DNA of 64,000 nucleotides. Origin: Botryobacter ruber (lineage in GTDB: Bacteria > Bacteroidota > Bacteroidia > Cytophagales > Hymenobacteraceae). How positions within the stretch are numbered: position 1 is the stretch's first letter; the number at the start of each line of letters is the position of its first letter. The notes below the pieces were generated by a model. The model was not told the DNA's origin. It did no database searches and saw only the letters and a list, made by a program, of their open reading frames with translations. Positions 25,597-35,671 of this stretch are shown here, piece after piece. The translations under genes were made by a program, and so were the position numbers. The stretch is taken from contig NZ_QCZK02000024.1 of the NCBI RefSeq assembly GCF_003347595.2, positions 456,488-520,487 on the forward strand, written 5' to 3'.

Positions 25597-28524
25597 ATGA
25601 AACTTGCCAGACTGGCTTCCTTTGTAAGAGATTACCTTCTTGCGGTCGCATCTTTTTTCCTTATTTTCCTGCTAACGCTGATCGTGTTTACCGAAACAAA
25701 GCGCAAGGCAGAAGAAAGGAACGAAAAAGTGTTTGAGCTGAAGGCCATGCAGGCTACCAGGTCTATTGAACTCCGCATGCGCGACTACCTGCAAATCCTG
25801 ATCGGGGCAAAAGGCTTGTTTATTGCCTCAGACACCGTGGAGCGGGAGGCCTGGCAGCGGTACTATAAAAACCTGAATCTGGAGAAAAGATATCCGGGCA
25901 TACAGGGCATTGGCTATGCTGTTTTTATCAAATCAGAAGATTTAAAGAAACACGAAAACCTCGTCCGGCGCAAAGGCTTTCCCGATTACCGGGTATGGCC
26001 GGAAGGTAAACGCGATGTTTACACTTCCATCATTTACCTGGAGCCCTTCACAGGCCGGAACCTGCGTGCTTTCGGGTACGACATGTTCAGCGAACCTATC
26101 CGGAAGTCGGCCATGCAGATTGCCCGCGATACCAGGCAGGCTACCATGAGCAGCAAAGTCCGGCTGGTGCAGGAAACAGGGCAGGATGAGCAGAACGGTT
26201 TCCTGATGTACCTGCCCATCTACCAGAACGGCTCCGAACCGGTTTCTATCCAGGACCGGCAGCAGCAAATCAAAGGCTTTGTGTACAGCCCTTTCCGGGC
26301 AAAAGACCTGATGGAAGCCATTCTCGGCGATAATTTTAACGACATCGATATTGAAGTTTACGATGGCGCCACTCCATCCGCAGAATCCGTGCTGTTCAGC
26401 ACCGATTCCACATTATATTACGGGCGCACCAGGGTCAGGCCATTCCAGAAGTTAAGTACCATCAACATCGGGAACCACACCTGGCGCATCTTAAGCTCTG
26501 CCAATCCCCTGTTTTTCCGGTCAGCCGACAATGCCCTGCCTTACTTTATCCTGGCAGGCGGTACCATCATGAGTTTCCTGATGTTCTTTATCATCTGGTC
26601 GCTCTCCAACTCCAGGCGCTCCAACAAAATAAAACAAAGCATAACCGACAATGCCACCGCAGCGCTGTTTATGATGGATACCGACGGCTACTGCACCTTT
26701 ATGAACCCGGCGGCAGAGGAAATGACGGGCTATACCTTCGAGGAAATATCGCAGAAGCCGCTGCACGATATGATCCACCACACCCACCCGGACGGTACAC
26801 CTTACCCGCGCAGCGAATGCCCGATTACCAAAGCGCTGCCTACCTACACCACCCTTCGCGCGCACGAAGATGTGTTTATCCGGAAAGATGGCTCCTTCTT
26901 CCAGGTTACCTGTGCGGCCCGCCCCATCATTGTACATGGGCTGCCAAACGCTACCATACTCGAAGTGCGCGATATTACCGACGAAAAGCGGGCCCAGCAG
27001 GCCATTATCGAGAGCGAAGCCCGTTTCCGGACCATGGCCGACAATGCGCCTGTTATGATCTGGGTGGCCGATGCCTGGGGCCAGTGCCTGTATGTAAACA
27101 AGCAATGGATTGATTTTACGGGGCAGCCGTTCGAGAAAAGCATCAACTTTGGCTGGCACCAGGCCATAGAACCGGCAGATATGGCTGCTTTTGATTCCGT
27201 TTACAAAAAAGCGGCCACCGAGGCTTCCTCTTTTAAAACAGAGCTTCGCATTCTGCGCCACGACGGGCAATCGCGCTGGGTTATCTGTACCGGAACGCCT
27301 CGCTTTGGCGCCAACAACGAGTTTTTAGGCCACATCGGTTCTATCATCGATATATCAGAGATAAAAGAAGCTGAACGCAAGGTAAAACAGAACGCAGACC
27401 TGATCCAAAAGCTGTTCCTGGAGGTGCCGGCGCTAGTCGGGCTGGTACGGGCGCCGGACCAGCAGTATGTACTGGCAAACCCATCGTACCGGAAGCTTTA
27501 CGGCAACAGGCAGCTGGTAGGCAAAACCGTACAGGAAGCACACCCCGGCTCGGAAGGGCGCGACTTTATAGAGCGGCTGAATACGGTTTTCTCCTCCGGG
27601 AAGTCTTTTGTAGGCAAAGAAGTGCCGGCCGTTATCGACCGGGAGAACAATGGCGTATTGCAGCCCTGCTACTTTAATTTGGTGTACCAGCCGCTTGTGG
27701 ATGGCAATGGCAGCGTAGAAGCGGTGCTGGTGTTTGCGGTGGAGGTGACAGAACTTGTGGATGCCCGTAAAAAGCTGGTTTTTACCAACGAGAAGCTTAG
27801 CCAGAAGAACGACGAGCTGCTGCGCATAAACGACGACCTCGACAGCTTTGTGTATACCGCCTCCCATGACCTGAAGTCGCCTATTGCCAACATGGAAGGG
27901 CTTGTGACACTGCTACGCGATATCCTGAACGGCAAACTGAACGAGGAAGATGCGCAGCTGCTGGATATGGTGGCTTCGTCTATCAACAAACTCAAGCAGA
28001 CCATTGCCGACCTGACCGAGATCACCAAAGTGCAGAAGGACCTGCAGTCTTCCCTGGAGCCACTCTCCTTTTACGAGGTGTTGGAAAATGTAACAGGAGA
28101 TATTAACGCCCTGCTCCAGGAAACGGAAGCGACTGTTACAACCGATTTTGAGGTACCGGGCATTATGTATGCCCGCAAGAACCTCCGCAGCATCATCTAT
28201 AACCTGGTGTCGAACGGCATAAAGTACCGCTCCCCTGACAGAACGCCGCAGGTACACATCAGAACCTTTAAGCAAAATGATTATGTGGTGCTGCAGGTAA
28301 AGGATAACGGCCTGGGAATAAAAGACGAGCAGTTACACAAACTGTTTGCCATGTTCAGGCGCCTCCACACGCACGTAGAAGGTACGGGCATCGGCTTGTA
28401 CATCGTGAAACGCATCATTGAGAATAACGGCGGCCGCATTGAGGTAACAAGCAAGCTGGGTGAGGGTACTACCTTTACGGTGTACTTTAAGCAGGAGCCC
28501 ATTGCTGTGGCTACCAGTGTGTAG
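25597..28524 (+). CDS. CHASE/PAS sensor histidine kinase
   Basis: A 975-residue membrane sensor. One helix (about 12-31), an extracytoplasmic CHASE domain (about 60-260) and a second helix (about 313-335) precede three PAS domains (about 345-460, 468-590 and 600-735). A HisKA domain has phospho-acceptor His757 in YTASHDLKSPIANM. The HATPase has N box YNLVSNGIKYRSP, G1 motif KDNGLGIK and G2 motif GTGIGLYIVK. CHASE domains bind small ligands such as cytokinin-like molecules or peptides; the ligand is unknown. No response regulator is adjacent, so it is an orphan kinase. It is transcribed alone; the next gene converges on it. Confidence 0.93.
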   Translation: MKLARLASFVRDYLLAVASFFLIFLLTLIVFTETKRKAEERNEKVFELKAMQATRSIELRMRDYLQILIGAKGLFIASDTVEREAWQRYYKNLNLEKRYPGIQGIGYAVFIKSEDLKKHENLVRRKGFPDYRVWPEGKRDVYTSIIYLEPFTGRNLRAFGYDMFSEPIRKSAMQIARDTRQATMSSKVRLVQETGQDEQNGFLMYLPIYQNGSEPVSIQDRQQQIKGFVYSPFRAKDLMEAILGDNFNDIDIEVYDGATPSAESVLFSTDSTLYYGRTRVRPFQKLSTINIGNHTWRILSSANPLFFRSADNALPYFILAGGTIMSFLMFFIIWSLSNSRRSNKIKQSITDNATAALFMMDTDGYCTFMNPAAEEMTGYTFEEISQKPLHDMIHHTHPDGTPYPRSECPITKALPTYTTLRAHEDVFIRKDGSFFQVTCAARPIIVHGLPNATILEVRDITDEKRAQQAIIESEARFRTMADNAPVMIWVADAWGQCLYVNKQWIDFTGQPFEKSINFGWHQAIEPADMAAFDSVYKKAATEASSFKTELRILRHDGQSRWVICTGTPRFGANNEFLGHIGSIIDISEIKEAERKVKQNADLIQKLFLEVPALVGLVRAPDQQYVLANPSYRKLYGNRQLVGKTVQEAHPGSEGRDFIERLNTVFSSGKSFVGKEVPAVIDRENNGVLQPCYFNLVYQPLVDGNGSVEAVLVFAVEVTELVDARKKLVFTNEKLSQKNDELLRINDDLDSFVYTASHDLKSPIANMEGLVTLLRDILNGKLNEEDAQLLDMVASSINKLKQTIADLTEITKVQKDLQSSLEPLSFYEVLENVTGDINALLQETEATVTTDFEVPGIMYARKNLRSIIYNLVSNGIKYRSPDRTPQVHIRTFKQNDYVVLQVKDNGLGIKDEQLHKLFAMFRRLHTHVEGTGIGLYIVKRIIENNGGRIEVTSKLGEGTTFTVYFKQEPIAVATSV

Positions 28525-28567
28525 GGGCACTGCTAGGAATACTGTTGGGTTTCCTGATGTCCTTCCC

Positions 28568-29719
28568 TTAGAGGGTGAAGCCGGTCGTTACCTGGAAGCC
28601 TGAGAAAAAAACGGTGCTGCTGTACTGGAAATCCAGCAGCAGACGGTTACGGCTTGTGATATTGTAGTACAAGCCCGCACCTCCCACAAAACCATTTGAC
28701 CAGTTTCTAACGCCCTCTGTTATTGTTTTCGAGTTTCTGGTAGCATCGTCTTCAGCGTATTTTATTTCGTGCACGATTACCGGATCAAACAAATGCGTAA
28801 AGCTAAGCCCTGCATTCAGGTATGGCTGTGTTTTAAGCAGCCGGGGAAGCTTGAACTGGAGGAGAAAGGGCATTTGTATCGCATTTGCTTTAAAATCGAA
28901 GGAGCGCGTATATCTTGATTCCTGTACCGTATGACTGCTTTTATACTGCTTATACAGCAGTTCTGCCTGGAGCATCAGGTTGCTGCCCGGTTCAGAAATA
29001 TTAAGAAATACACCTGCTGCCAGGCCGGGTGCCAGAGGAACTTTGTTGTTAAAATGCTTTTGAAAAAAGGTGTAGTAGTTCTTGTAAATAATATTGCCAA
29101 AGTGGCTGCCGATTTGCACCCCAACCAGGTAATTAATTTTTGTTGGTCTGAACAGTATTTCTGAATGCTCATCTGGATGACTGCAGGTGTTGTAGGCATG
29201 GATGGTGTTGCTAAGATGTCCGCCTGAATATTTGTTCTTCCGGGAATTGCTGCTGTTGCTTTCCATTTCGGGGCAGTCGGAAAGCATGTAGTTTAGCTCC
29301 GCCAGGTTGTGGCGTTTCTGTAACTGTACAACCTGCTCCCCGGGCCGCTGCACATAAAATTCGCCTGCACTGCTCAGGTTATCGGCAGCATAGAGCCGTG
29401 TAGGTCCGTTTACCAGTACTTTTAAGAATACCGGTTGCTCCTCCGCCTTTACCTCCCGGGCTACAAACAGCAGGCTGTCGCCAATGCCATAGGCTTTGAT
29501 TTGAGCAGGACTATAGCTGGTAAAGCTGTTTTCGCCGACAGGTTTAAAGCGAATACTTCGCAGCCGTTTTTTCTCCTTCTGTAGTTTCAGTTCGCCCTGT
29601 ACGGTGTCGTTGGCTGTTGTTACAAGGTAGGCCGCTACATTTTTATGTTGCGCATAACCGGAAAAAGCTGTCAGGAGAGCAGGCAGAAAAAAGAAGGCAA
29701 TCTTAAACTGAATGGACAT
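28568..29719 (-). CDS. Outer-membrane beta-barrel protein, paralogue 1
   Basis: A 383-residue secreted protein with a signal peptide (cleavage near GYAQ, about 24). Residues of about 25-190 form a domain with AAYLVTTANDTVQGELKLQKEK and conserved Cys in SDCPEM and YNTCSHP. The C-terminal half (about 195-383) alternates strands, as in 'outer membrane beta-barrel' (OmpW/porin-like) proteins, ending in a Phe/Leu strand. It is closely related to the next gene (403 residues), giving a tandem duplication. Its job is unknown; a surface-exposed receptor or adhesin is one guess. Confidence 0.75.
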   Translation of the reverse strand: MSIQFKIAFFFLPALLTAFSGYAQHKNVAAYLVTTANDTVQGELKLQKEKKRLRSIRFKPVGENSFTSYSPAQIKAYGIGDSLLFVAREVKAEEQPVFLKVLVNGPTRLYAADNLSSAGEFYVQRPGEQVVQLQKRHNLAELNYMLSDCPEMESNSSNSRKNKYSGGHLSNTIHAYNTCSHPDEHSEILFRPTKINYLVGVQIGSHFGNIIYKNYYTFFQKHFNNKVPLAPGLAAGVFLNISEPGSNLMLQAELLYKQYKSSHTVQESRYTRSFDFKANAIQMPFLLQFKLPRLLKTQPYLNAGLSFTHLFDPVIVHEIKYAEDDATRNSKTITEGVRNWSNGFVGGAGLYYNITSRNRLLLDFQYSSTVFFSGFQVTTGFTL

Positions 29720-29797
29720 GAAAAAGTGTGGTAACAGAATTTAATGCAATTTAGGGATGTAATTTTCTTGATAAAAATAAAAGGTTAACTGCAGCTG

Positions 29798-31009
29798 CTA
29801 AAGCGTTATTCCGGTGGTAAGTTGAAGTCCGGAGAATGTAAACCTGCGAGGTCCGGGGCTGCCGATCGGGTCCCGTTGGTATGTCCGCACATAATCGGTG
29901 TTATATCGGATATCCAGTGCTAGCCGATTCTTACTTGTAAGACTGCGCTGAATTCCTGCTCCTATAGCGTAGCCAAAACTAAAATGTGAAATATCTTCCG
30001 TTCTGTTATCAACGGAACTGCTGGTATATCTTATTCCATATTTAAAGTTAGAGTTAAAAGTGTAGCTGAAGACAGGACCGGCAATAAAGTAAGGTTGCGC
30101 ATACTGCTTTCCAGGCAGTTTGTACTGCAATAGCAGCGGTAACTGCAGCATGTTTGTTTTAAAATTGACAACACGGGTATATGGTACTCCACTTACTCCA
30201 CCTTCCTCAGCCGTATAATCTTTTGCGTAACGCTTAAAGAGCAACTCTGCCTGTAGCGCAAATGGCTTGTGTGCTTTAAAAATATTTACAAAGGCACCTC
30301 CTGTCACACCTGGAGCAAGAAAAAACTGTTCTTTAACTTCTCCTCGCGTAAAACCCTGATTTGCCATGTATTCCATACGGCTGAACTGGGTTCCTACTCG
30401 CAGGCCGAACCGTAAAAGAGGTCCATCCTTAAAAAGAAATCTTTGAGAAGGTTCTTGAGGATACCGGCAGGCATTATAGGCATGTACAGCAGAAGAAAGT
30501 TTTTCATCTGTAAATTTCAGTTTCTTGGCACTCTTATTATCTACCTTAAATTCAGGGCACTCAGAAAGCAGTAAATTTAGCTCTCCCAGGAAAACTTTTT
30601 TCCGTAACTGATGTGGTTTTTCTCCAGGCTTCTGGACCAGGTAAGTATCTCCGTTGCTGAGGTCATCAGTTGCATATAAGTTAACAGGCCCTTTCACCAG
30701 CACTTTCATAAATACAGTTTGCTGCAAATCATCTTCCTTTACCTCCTGCGAAACATACTGAATGCTGTCTCTGATGCCATACGCTTTAATTTGGGCCGCA
30801 CCATAACTGGTAAAACCGCTTTCGCCTGCAGGTTGAAAGCTGATGCCGCGCAGGCGGTGTTTTTCTTTCTGCTGCTCCAGGAGGCCCTGTATCGTATCGT
30901 TGGTAGCCGTTACAATGTAAGCATCAATTGTTTTCGTCTGCGCATAACCGGCAGCGGCTGTTAGAATAAGGAACAAAGCGAAGAGGGTAATCTTGAGCCT
31001 AAATGACAT
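29798..31009 (-). CDS. Outer-membrane beta-barrel protein, paralogue 2
   Basis: A 403-residue relative of the preceding gene: the same signal-peptide style (cleavage after GYAQ), the same early block IDAYIVTATNDTIQGLLEQQ, the same SECPEF and YNACRYP cysteine motifs and a similar beta-barrel C-terminal half. The spacing of 78 nt suggests an operon. The two copies have diverged clearly in sequence, so the duplication is not recent. A 135-nt divergent gap separates it from radA. Confidence 0.75.
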   Translation of the reverse strand: MSFRLKITLFALFLILTAAAGYAQTKTIDAYIVTATNDTIQGLLEQQKEKHRLRGISFQPAGESGFTSYGAAQIKAYGIRDSIQYVSQEVKEDDLQQTVFMKVLVKGPVNLYATDDLSNGDTYLVQKPGEKPHQLRKKVFLGELNLLLSECPEFKVDNKSAKKLKFTDEKLSSAVHAYNACRYPQEPSQRFLFKDGPLLRFGLRVGTQFSRMEYMANQGFTRGEVKEQFFLAPGVTGGAFVNIFKAHKPFALQAELLFKRYAKDYTAEEGGVSGVPYTRVVNFKTNMLQLPLLLQYKLPGKQYAQPYFIAGPVFSYTFNSNFKYGIRYTSSSVDNRTEDISHFSFGYAIGAGIQRSLTSKNRLALDIRYNTDYVRTYQRDPIGSPGPRRFTFSGLQLTTGITL

Positions 31010-31144
31010 AAGTAGGAGGTGTTGAACAATTCATCAGCAAGATAGGACTGGGGACGGAAATAAAAAATTATAAAGAGAGTTCCTGCTCCGAAAGCGGGAG
31101 TTTCTGCTCAAATTTTTGTATTTTTAATACTTGTTTAACATCGA

Positions 31145-32524
31145 ATGGCTAAAATAAAAACATCCTATTTCTGTCAGAACTGCGGCGCCCAGTCGGCTAA
31201 GTGGATTGGCAGGTGCCCCGCCTGTGGCGAGTGGAATACGTACGTGGAGGAGGTAGTACAGCGCGAGGAGGTAACACCTACCACCGCCTGGAAAGTAGGG
31301 AGCACCTCCACACAGGTAGCCTCCAAACCCAAACCCATTGCCGATATAAGTTTCCAGGAGCAGCACCGTGTCCAGACGCGGGACCAGGAGCTGAACCGCG
31401 TACTGGGCGGCGGCATAGTACCGGGTTCTATGGTATTGATAGGCGGTGAGCCGGGCATTGGAAAATCTACCCTGATGCTGCAGATCGCGCTGAGCCTGCA
31501 GGGGCTGCGGGTGCTGTACGTGAGCGGCGAGGAAAGCGAACAGCAGATAAAGATGCGGGCCGAACGCCTGCAGGCCCAGACCTCCGACTGCTTTATCCTG
31601 ACCGAAACCGGTACCCAAAACATCTTCAAACAGATTGAGCTCCTGCGACCACAGGTGCTGATCGTAGACTCCATCCAGACGCTACACTCTTCTTTTATAG
31701 AGGCCGGGGCAGGCAGTGTAAGCCAGGTGCGGGAGTGTACGGCCGAGCTGCTGAAGTTTGCTAAGGAGAGCGGCACACCAGTTTTCCTGATCGGGCACAT
31801 CACCAAAGAAGGTAACCTGGCAGGCCCCAAGATACTGGAGCACATGGTAGACACGGTGCTGCAGTTCGAAGGCGACCGCCACATGACCTACCGCATTCTG
31901 CGCACCACCAAAAACCGCTTCGGCTCCACTTCCGAACTGGGCATTTACGAAATGCTGGGCTCCGGCCTGCGCGAAGTCAGCAACCCTTCCGAAATCCTGA
32001 TCTCGCAGCGCGAAGATGCCTTCAGCGGCATTGCCATTGGCGCTACTTTAGAAGGAAACCGCCCGCTGCTCATCGAAGTGCAGAGCCTCGTAAGTCCTGC
32101 CACCTACGGCACGCCCCAGCGCACCAGCACCGGCTTCGATGCCAAGCGCCTGAACATGCTGCTGGCCGTGCTCGAGAAAAGAGGCGGCTACAGGCTGGGC
32201 AGCCAGGATGTGTTCCTCAACATTGCAGGCGGCTTAAAAGTAGAAGACCCGGCGCTCGACCTGGCGGTGTGCGCTTCCATCCTTTCGTCGTTCGAAGACC
32301 TGGCTGTACCGTCCACCACAGCCTTTGCTGCCGAAGTGGGGCTGGGAGGCGAGATACGGGCCGTAAACCGGGTGGAGAACCGCATTTCCGAAGCCGAGAA
32401 GCTGGGTTTCCAGGATATCTACATCTCCAAATACAACAAAAAAGGCGTAGACCTGAGCAAGTTCTCCATCAGGATCCATGCCTTCGGAAGGTTAGAGGAA
32501 GTTTTTGGGGAGTTGTTTGGATAA
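31145..32524 (+). CDS. radA: DNA repair protein RadA (Sms)
   Basis: A helicase-like RecA-family ATPase for branch migration in recombination. N-terminal C4 zinc finger: CQNC (10-13) and CPAC (24-27). Walker A is GGEPGIGKSTL at about 96-106, followed by the RadA-specific KNRFGSTSELG motif and the C-terminal Lon-like domain. The 459 residues are normal length. It is transcribed away from the outer-membrane pair and has about 200 nt free downstream. Confidence 0.96.
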   Translation: MAKIKTSYFCQNCGAQSAKWIGRCPACGEWNTYVEEVVQREEVTPTTAWKVGSTSTQVASKPKPIADISFQEQHRVQTRDQELNRVLGGGIVPGSMVLIGGEPGIGKSTLMLQIALSLQGLRVLYVSGEESEQQIKMRAERLQAQTSDCFILTETGTQNIFKQIELLRPQVLIVDSIQTLHSSFIEAGAGSVSQVRECTAELLKFAKESGTPVFLIGHITKEGNLAGPKILEHMVDTVLQFEGDRHMTYRILRTTKNRFGSTSELGIYEMLGSGLREVSNPSEILISQREDAFSGIAIGATLEGNRPLLIEVQSLVSPATYGTPQRTSTGFDAKRLNMLLAVLEKRGGYRLGSQDVFLNIAGGLKVEDPALDLAVCASILSSFEDLAVPSTTAFAAEVGLGGEIRAVNRVENRISEAEKLGFQDIYISKYNKKGVDLSKFSIRIHAFGRLEEVFGELFG

Positions 32525-32729
32525 TAGGATTATTTATAGCTGTTAAATTAAGTATCTCAGGAAGTATTAAATAATTAAGGAATAATGAATTAATTTATTG
32601 CGGTGTGTTGTTCAGGGAAATATCTTGGTAAAGGGCATAGTTAGCCTGTTGCCTCTGGTGTTCTTTAGATTAGTATTTTTATCATTTAACCCATATCTAT
32701 TACTGAAGCTGAACTTCTACCCTTAGTAC

Positions 32730-34151
32730 ATGAAAAGAGTTTCGTTATTCCTGCTGTTGGCGCTCCTGCTGACAACCAATGGCCTGCTGGCCCAGTCCAA
32801 AGTGGTTATTACCGGCAAAGTTACCAAGCCTCTATCCGAGTATGTAACTGTTGTAACCTATCCATCGCCTTTTGTGCCCGAAGAGGTAGAGAACGAGGTA
32901 GAACTGCAGGGCGAGCAGTTCAGGCTGGAAATACCGGTCAGCAAAGCCATGGTGGCAGAACTGGTGCACGGCGACGAAGTGGTGCCGGTGTACCTGGAGC
33001 CAGGCTTTGAGCTAAACCTGTCTTTTAACGGCGGCAAATTCCTGAAAACCATCAAATACGAAGGCAAAGGCGCCAACGAAAACAACTACCTGGCGCAGTC
33101 GGTACGCAGGTTCAGCGAGATTGAAGAATACCAGGTGCTGCCCGATAACGTTAAACTGCGGGAAGGTGAGTTTATCGAGTTCCTGGATTACCGCAAAAAT
33201 GACCAGGAGAATTTTTTAGAAAAATTCACGGCAAAAGCTCCTGTGTCGGCTACCTTTAAAAGCTTTGCGCAGGCAGAAATAGATTTTGCCTACGCCGACG
33301 ACCGCATCACGTATTTCGACATCCGGGAGCAGGTGATACGAACAGAAGGCAGGTTAACACCCTCTCCTTCCTATTTCAAGTACCTCGAAACACTGGATAT
33401 GCAGCGCCAGACCAACCTGCTGAGCCCGGCCTTTACCAGCTTCCTCCGCAATTACACCACCTATTACACAAAGGCAGCAGGCATACAGGAAACAAACAAA
33501 GAGTATTACATAACAGGTTATAACCAGGCTAAGAAAAAGCTCACCGCAGAAGTACAGGCGCTGGCCCTTGCCCAGGTACTGAGACAGTCGCTGCAGAAGG
33601 GGCACCTGAAATACTCTGAAGAAATGCTCCGCGATTTTCTGGCAATAAACAAACATCCAGAGGCGGCAGACTACCTGCAGAAACTGTACGATAAAAATAA
33701 AGACTTTGCCATAGGCAGCCCTGCCCCTAACTTTAAACTGACCAATGCAAACGGAGATACTGTTGCTTTAAGCGACTTTAAAGGCAAAGTTATTTACTTA
33801 AGCTTCTGGCGCTCAGACTGCGGCCTTTGCCTGATAGACCTGCCGCACCTGCAGGACCTTACCTCCAGGCTGGAGAATGAAAGTCTTGTGTTCCTGAACG
33901 TAAGTATGGATGAAGACGCAGCAGCATGGCGTAATGCTGTGGCAAAAAAGCGGCTGCAGGGCGTACAGCTTCACATGAAAGAAATGGATGCCGATCTGGT
34001 AAAACGGTATGAACTAAAGAATGTGCCGGCTTATTTTCTGATAGATGAAGAAGGCAACCTGATTACAGCCAAACCGCGCCGCCCCAACGACCGGGAAGTA
34101 GAGAAAGATTTGCAGCGCCTGACGGAAAATATACAGGCATCTGCCCGCTGA
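32730..34151 (+). CDS. TlpA-like thioredoxin-fold protein with N-terminal extension
   Basis: A 473-residue secreted or periplasmic protein. The signal peptide ends after LLAQ (about 22). Residues of about 23-330 are a helical/beta region, DUF4369-like in style, found in Bacteroidota TlpA proteins. The thioredoxin domain (about 335-473) has PNFKLTNANGDTVALSDFKG and the redox motif CGLC (Cys364, Cys367) in FWRSDCGLC, and cis-Pro in KNVPAYFL. It probably reduces or oxidises disulfides in the periplasm. It is monocistronic, with a terminator just after the stop. Confidence 0.87.
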   Translation: MKRVSLFLLLALLLTTNGLLAQSKVVITGKVTKPLSEYVTVVTYPSPFVPEEVENEVELQGEQFRLEIPVSKAMVAELVHGDEVVPVYLEPGFELNLSFNGGKFLKTIKYEGKGANENNYLAQSVRRFSEIEEYQVLPDNVKLREGEFIEFLDYRKNDQENFLEKFTAKAPVSATFKSFAQAEIDFAYADDRITYFDIREQVIRTEGRLTPSPSYFKYLETLDMQRQTNLLSPAFTSFLRNYTTYYTKAAGIQETNKEYYITGYNQAKKKLTAEVQALALAQVLRQSLQKGHLKYSEEMLRDFLAINKHPEAADYLQKLYDKNKDFAIGSPAPNFKLTNANGDTVALSDFKGKVIYLSFWRSDCGLCLIDLPHLQDLTSRLENESLVFLNVSMDEDAAAWRNAVAKKRLQGVQLHMKEMDADLVKRYELKNVPAYFLIDEEGNLITAKPRRPNDREVEKDLQRLTENIQASAR

Positions 34152-34172
34152 TAAAATTTACAGTAGTAACAT

Positions 34173-34216
34173 AAGAACCACCTGGTGCTGTTTTGTGCCA
34201 GGTGGTTCTTTGTTTT
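34173..34216 (+). terminator. Terminator of the TlpA-like gene
   Basis: A 13-bp stem, AAGAACCACCTGG with CCAGGTGGTTCTT, and a T-rich tail. Confidence 0.8.
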
Positions 34217-34363
34217 ACAGCGGGTCTGCCGGCTAACATACCGGAGTTTAATAACCGTTTTTTTGATCTCTGCGTAATTAAATTCCTACCCCCTTCTTAT
34301 GTTAATAAGAAGTTTTATTGCCGTTCATTTTTTTAATGAAACTCTACTTAACACTATAAAATT

Positions 34364-35539
34364 ATGGCATTGATCAAACAAAAAGACATTGAGAAGCTGA
34401 TTAATGTACAAAGTAACACAAACACTTTGTGCATTTCTATCTACCTGCCCACTCACCGTGCCGGTAAAGAGACACTGAATGGTATGGATAGCATCGCGTT
34501 CAAAAACCAGATACGCGAAACCAGGGAGCTTTTGGAAAAACATGATCTGTCGGAGGCTGAAATAGCTGCTTATCTGAAGCCGGCCGAAGACTTACTGAAT
34601 GACAATAACTTCTGGCGCCACCAGGGCGAGGGTCTGGCAGTGTTTATCACCAAAGGCTTCTCTACATACTACACCCTCCCAATCACGATGCCAACCATGG
34701 TGTATGTGCTGGATCATTTCTACTTTACACCCATATTGCCGCTTCTCAGCCAGAATGGCCGTTACTTTATTCTTTGGCTGTACCGCGAAAAGGTCTGCTT
34801 CTACGAGGCTACCATCGATAAAATCCGGCAGATTGACATTAGTTCGATCGTGCCCGAAACCATGAACAAAGCGCTTAAGTTTGATGTCAAGGGTCATGAC
34901 CAGGACTTCACGCATTCCAATACTACGGTAAACGGTACTAACATTGTACACGGGCCGGGCGCATCCAAAAGCGACGAGGAGTATGAGCGGGTAAGAGAGT
35001 TTATGCTGGAAATAGATAACAGCATGCAGCAGATACTGCACGATGCCACAGAGCCGCTGATCCTGGCCGGCGTTGACCACTACTGCAGTATTTACCGCAA
35101 CATCAGCAAGTACAAAAATATTGTACCGAAAAACATCAACATGAACGAGGGGCAGGAAAACATAAACCTGCTGCACGAAAAAGCAGTGGCCATTATGAAA
35201 CCACTCATGCAGCAAAGCCACTCCGATTCGCTGGACCGTTATCAGAATGTAGCAGGTACTGGTGTAACGTCTGAAAACATTGCCACCGTGGCGGCAGAAG
35301 CTGTTCATGGCCGTGTAGACACGTTGTTTATTGCGCCAAGCAACCCTGTATGGGGCACCTACGACGAAAAAAGCGCCACCGCGGTGGTGCATGACCAATA
35401 CCAGCGCGGCGACCACGACCTGATAAACCTGGCAGCTATTAAAACCATCTCGCAGGGTGGTAAAGTGTTTGTGAGCGACTACAATGGCCTGTCAGAGGCT
35501 GGCGAAGGAGTCAGTGTGAAAGCGCTTTTCAGGTACTAA
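34364..35539 (+). CDS. baeRF (bacterial archaeo-eukaryotic release factor) family protein
   Basis: A 391-residue soluble protein. The N-terminal SNTNTLCISIYLPTHRAGKE is a strong hallmark of the bacterial eRF1-like families (likely baeRF family 3). The middle domain and the C-terminal eRF1-3-like domain (about 270-391; AAEAVHGRVDTLFIAPSN) complete the fold. These relatives of eRF1/Pelota are proposed to act in ribosome rescue or translation-linked stress; no experiment is known to me. The gene is alone, with a terminator on each side, 212 nt after the TlpA-like gene. A family A repeat begins directly after the stop codon. Confidence 0.8.
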   Translation: MALIKQKDIEKLINVQSNTNTLCISIYLPTHRAGKETLNGMDSIAFKNQIRETRELLEKHDLSEAEIAAYLKPAEDLLNDNNFWRHQGEGLAVFITKGFSTYYTLPITMPTMVYVLDHFYFTPILPLLSQNGRYFILWLYREKVCFYEATIDKIRQIDISSIVPETMNKALKFDVKGHDQDFTHSNTTVNGTNIVHGPGASKSDEEYERVREFMLEIDNSMQQILHDATEPLILAGVDHYCSIYRNISKYKNIVPKNINMNEGQENINLLHEKAVAIMKPLMQQSHSDSLDRYQNVAGTGVTSENIATVAAEAVHGRVDTLFIAPSNPVWGTYDEKSATAVVHDQYQRGDHDLINLAAIKTISQGGKVFVSDYNGLSEAGEGVSVKALFRY

Positions 35540-35570
35540 CAGCAGCAGTGGCTTTGGTGCCGGCAGCAGT
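35540..35570 (+). repeat. Family A core, single copy
   Basis: A slightly divergent plus-orientation core (CAGCAGTGGCTTTGGTGCC) placed immediately after the baeRF stop codon and before its terminator. Confidence 0.65.
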
Positions 35571-35579
35571 AATTATTTT

Positions 35580-35607
35580 GGGGCAGCCTGAACAGCTGCC
35601 CCTTTTT
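35580..35607 (+). terminator. Terminator after the baeRF gene
   Basis: Perfect 8-bp stem, GGGGCAGC with GCTGCCCC, 7-nt loop, then TTTTTA. Confidence 0.8.
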
Positions 35608-35671
35608 ATGGTTTATAAGTTAAATGTGGTGATATTGCCATGTTTTAACTTTTTGCGCTATATTTCAGCAA

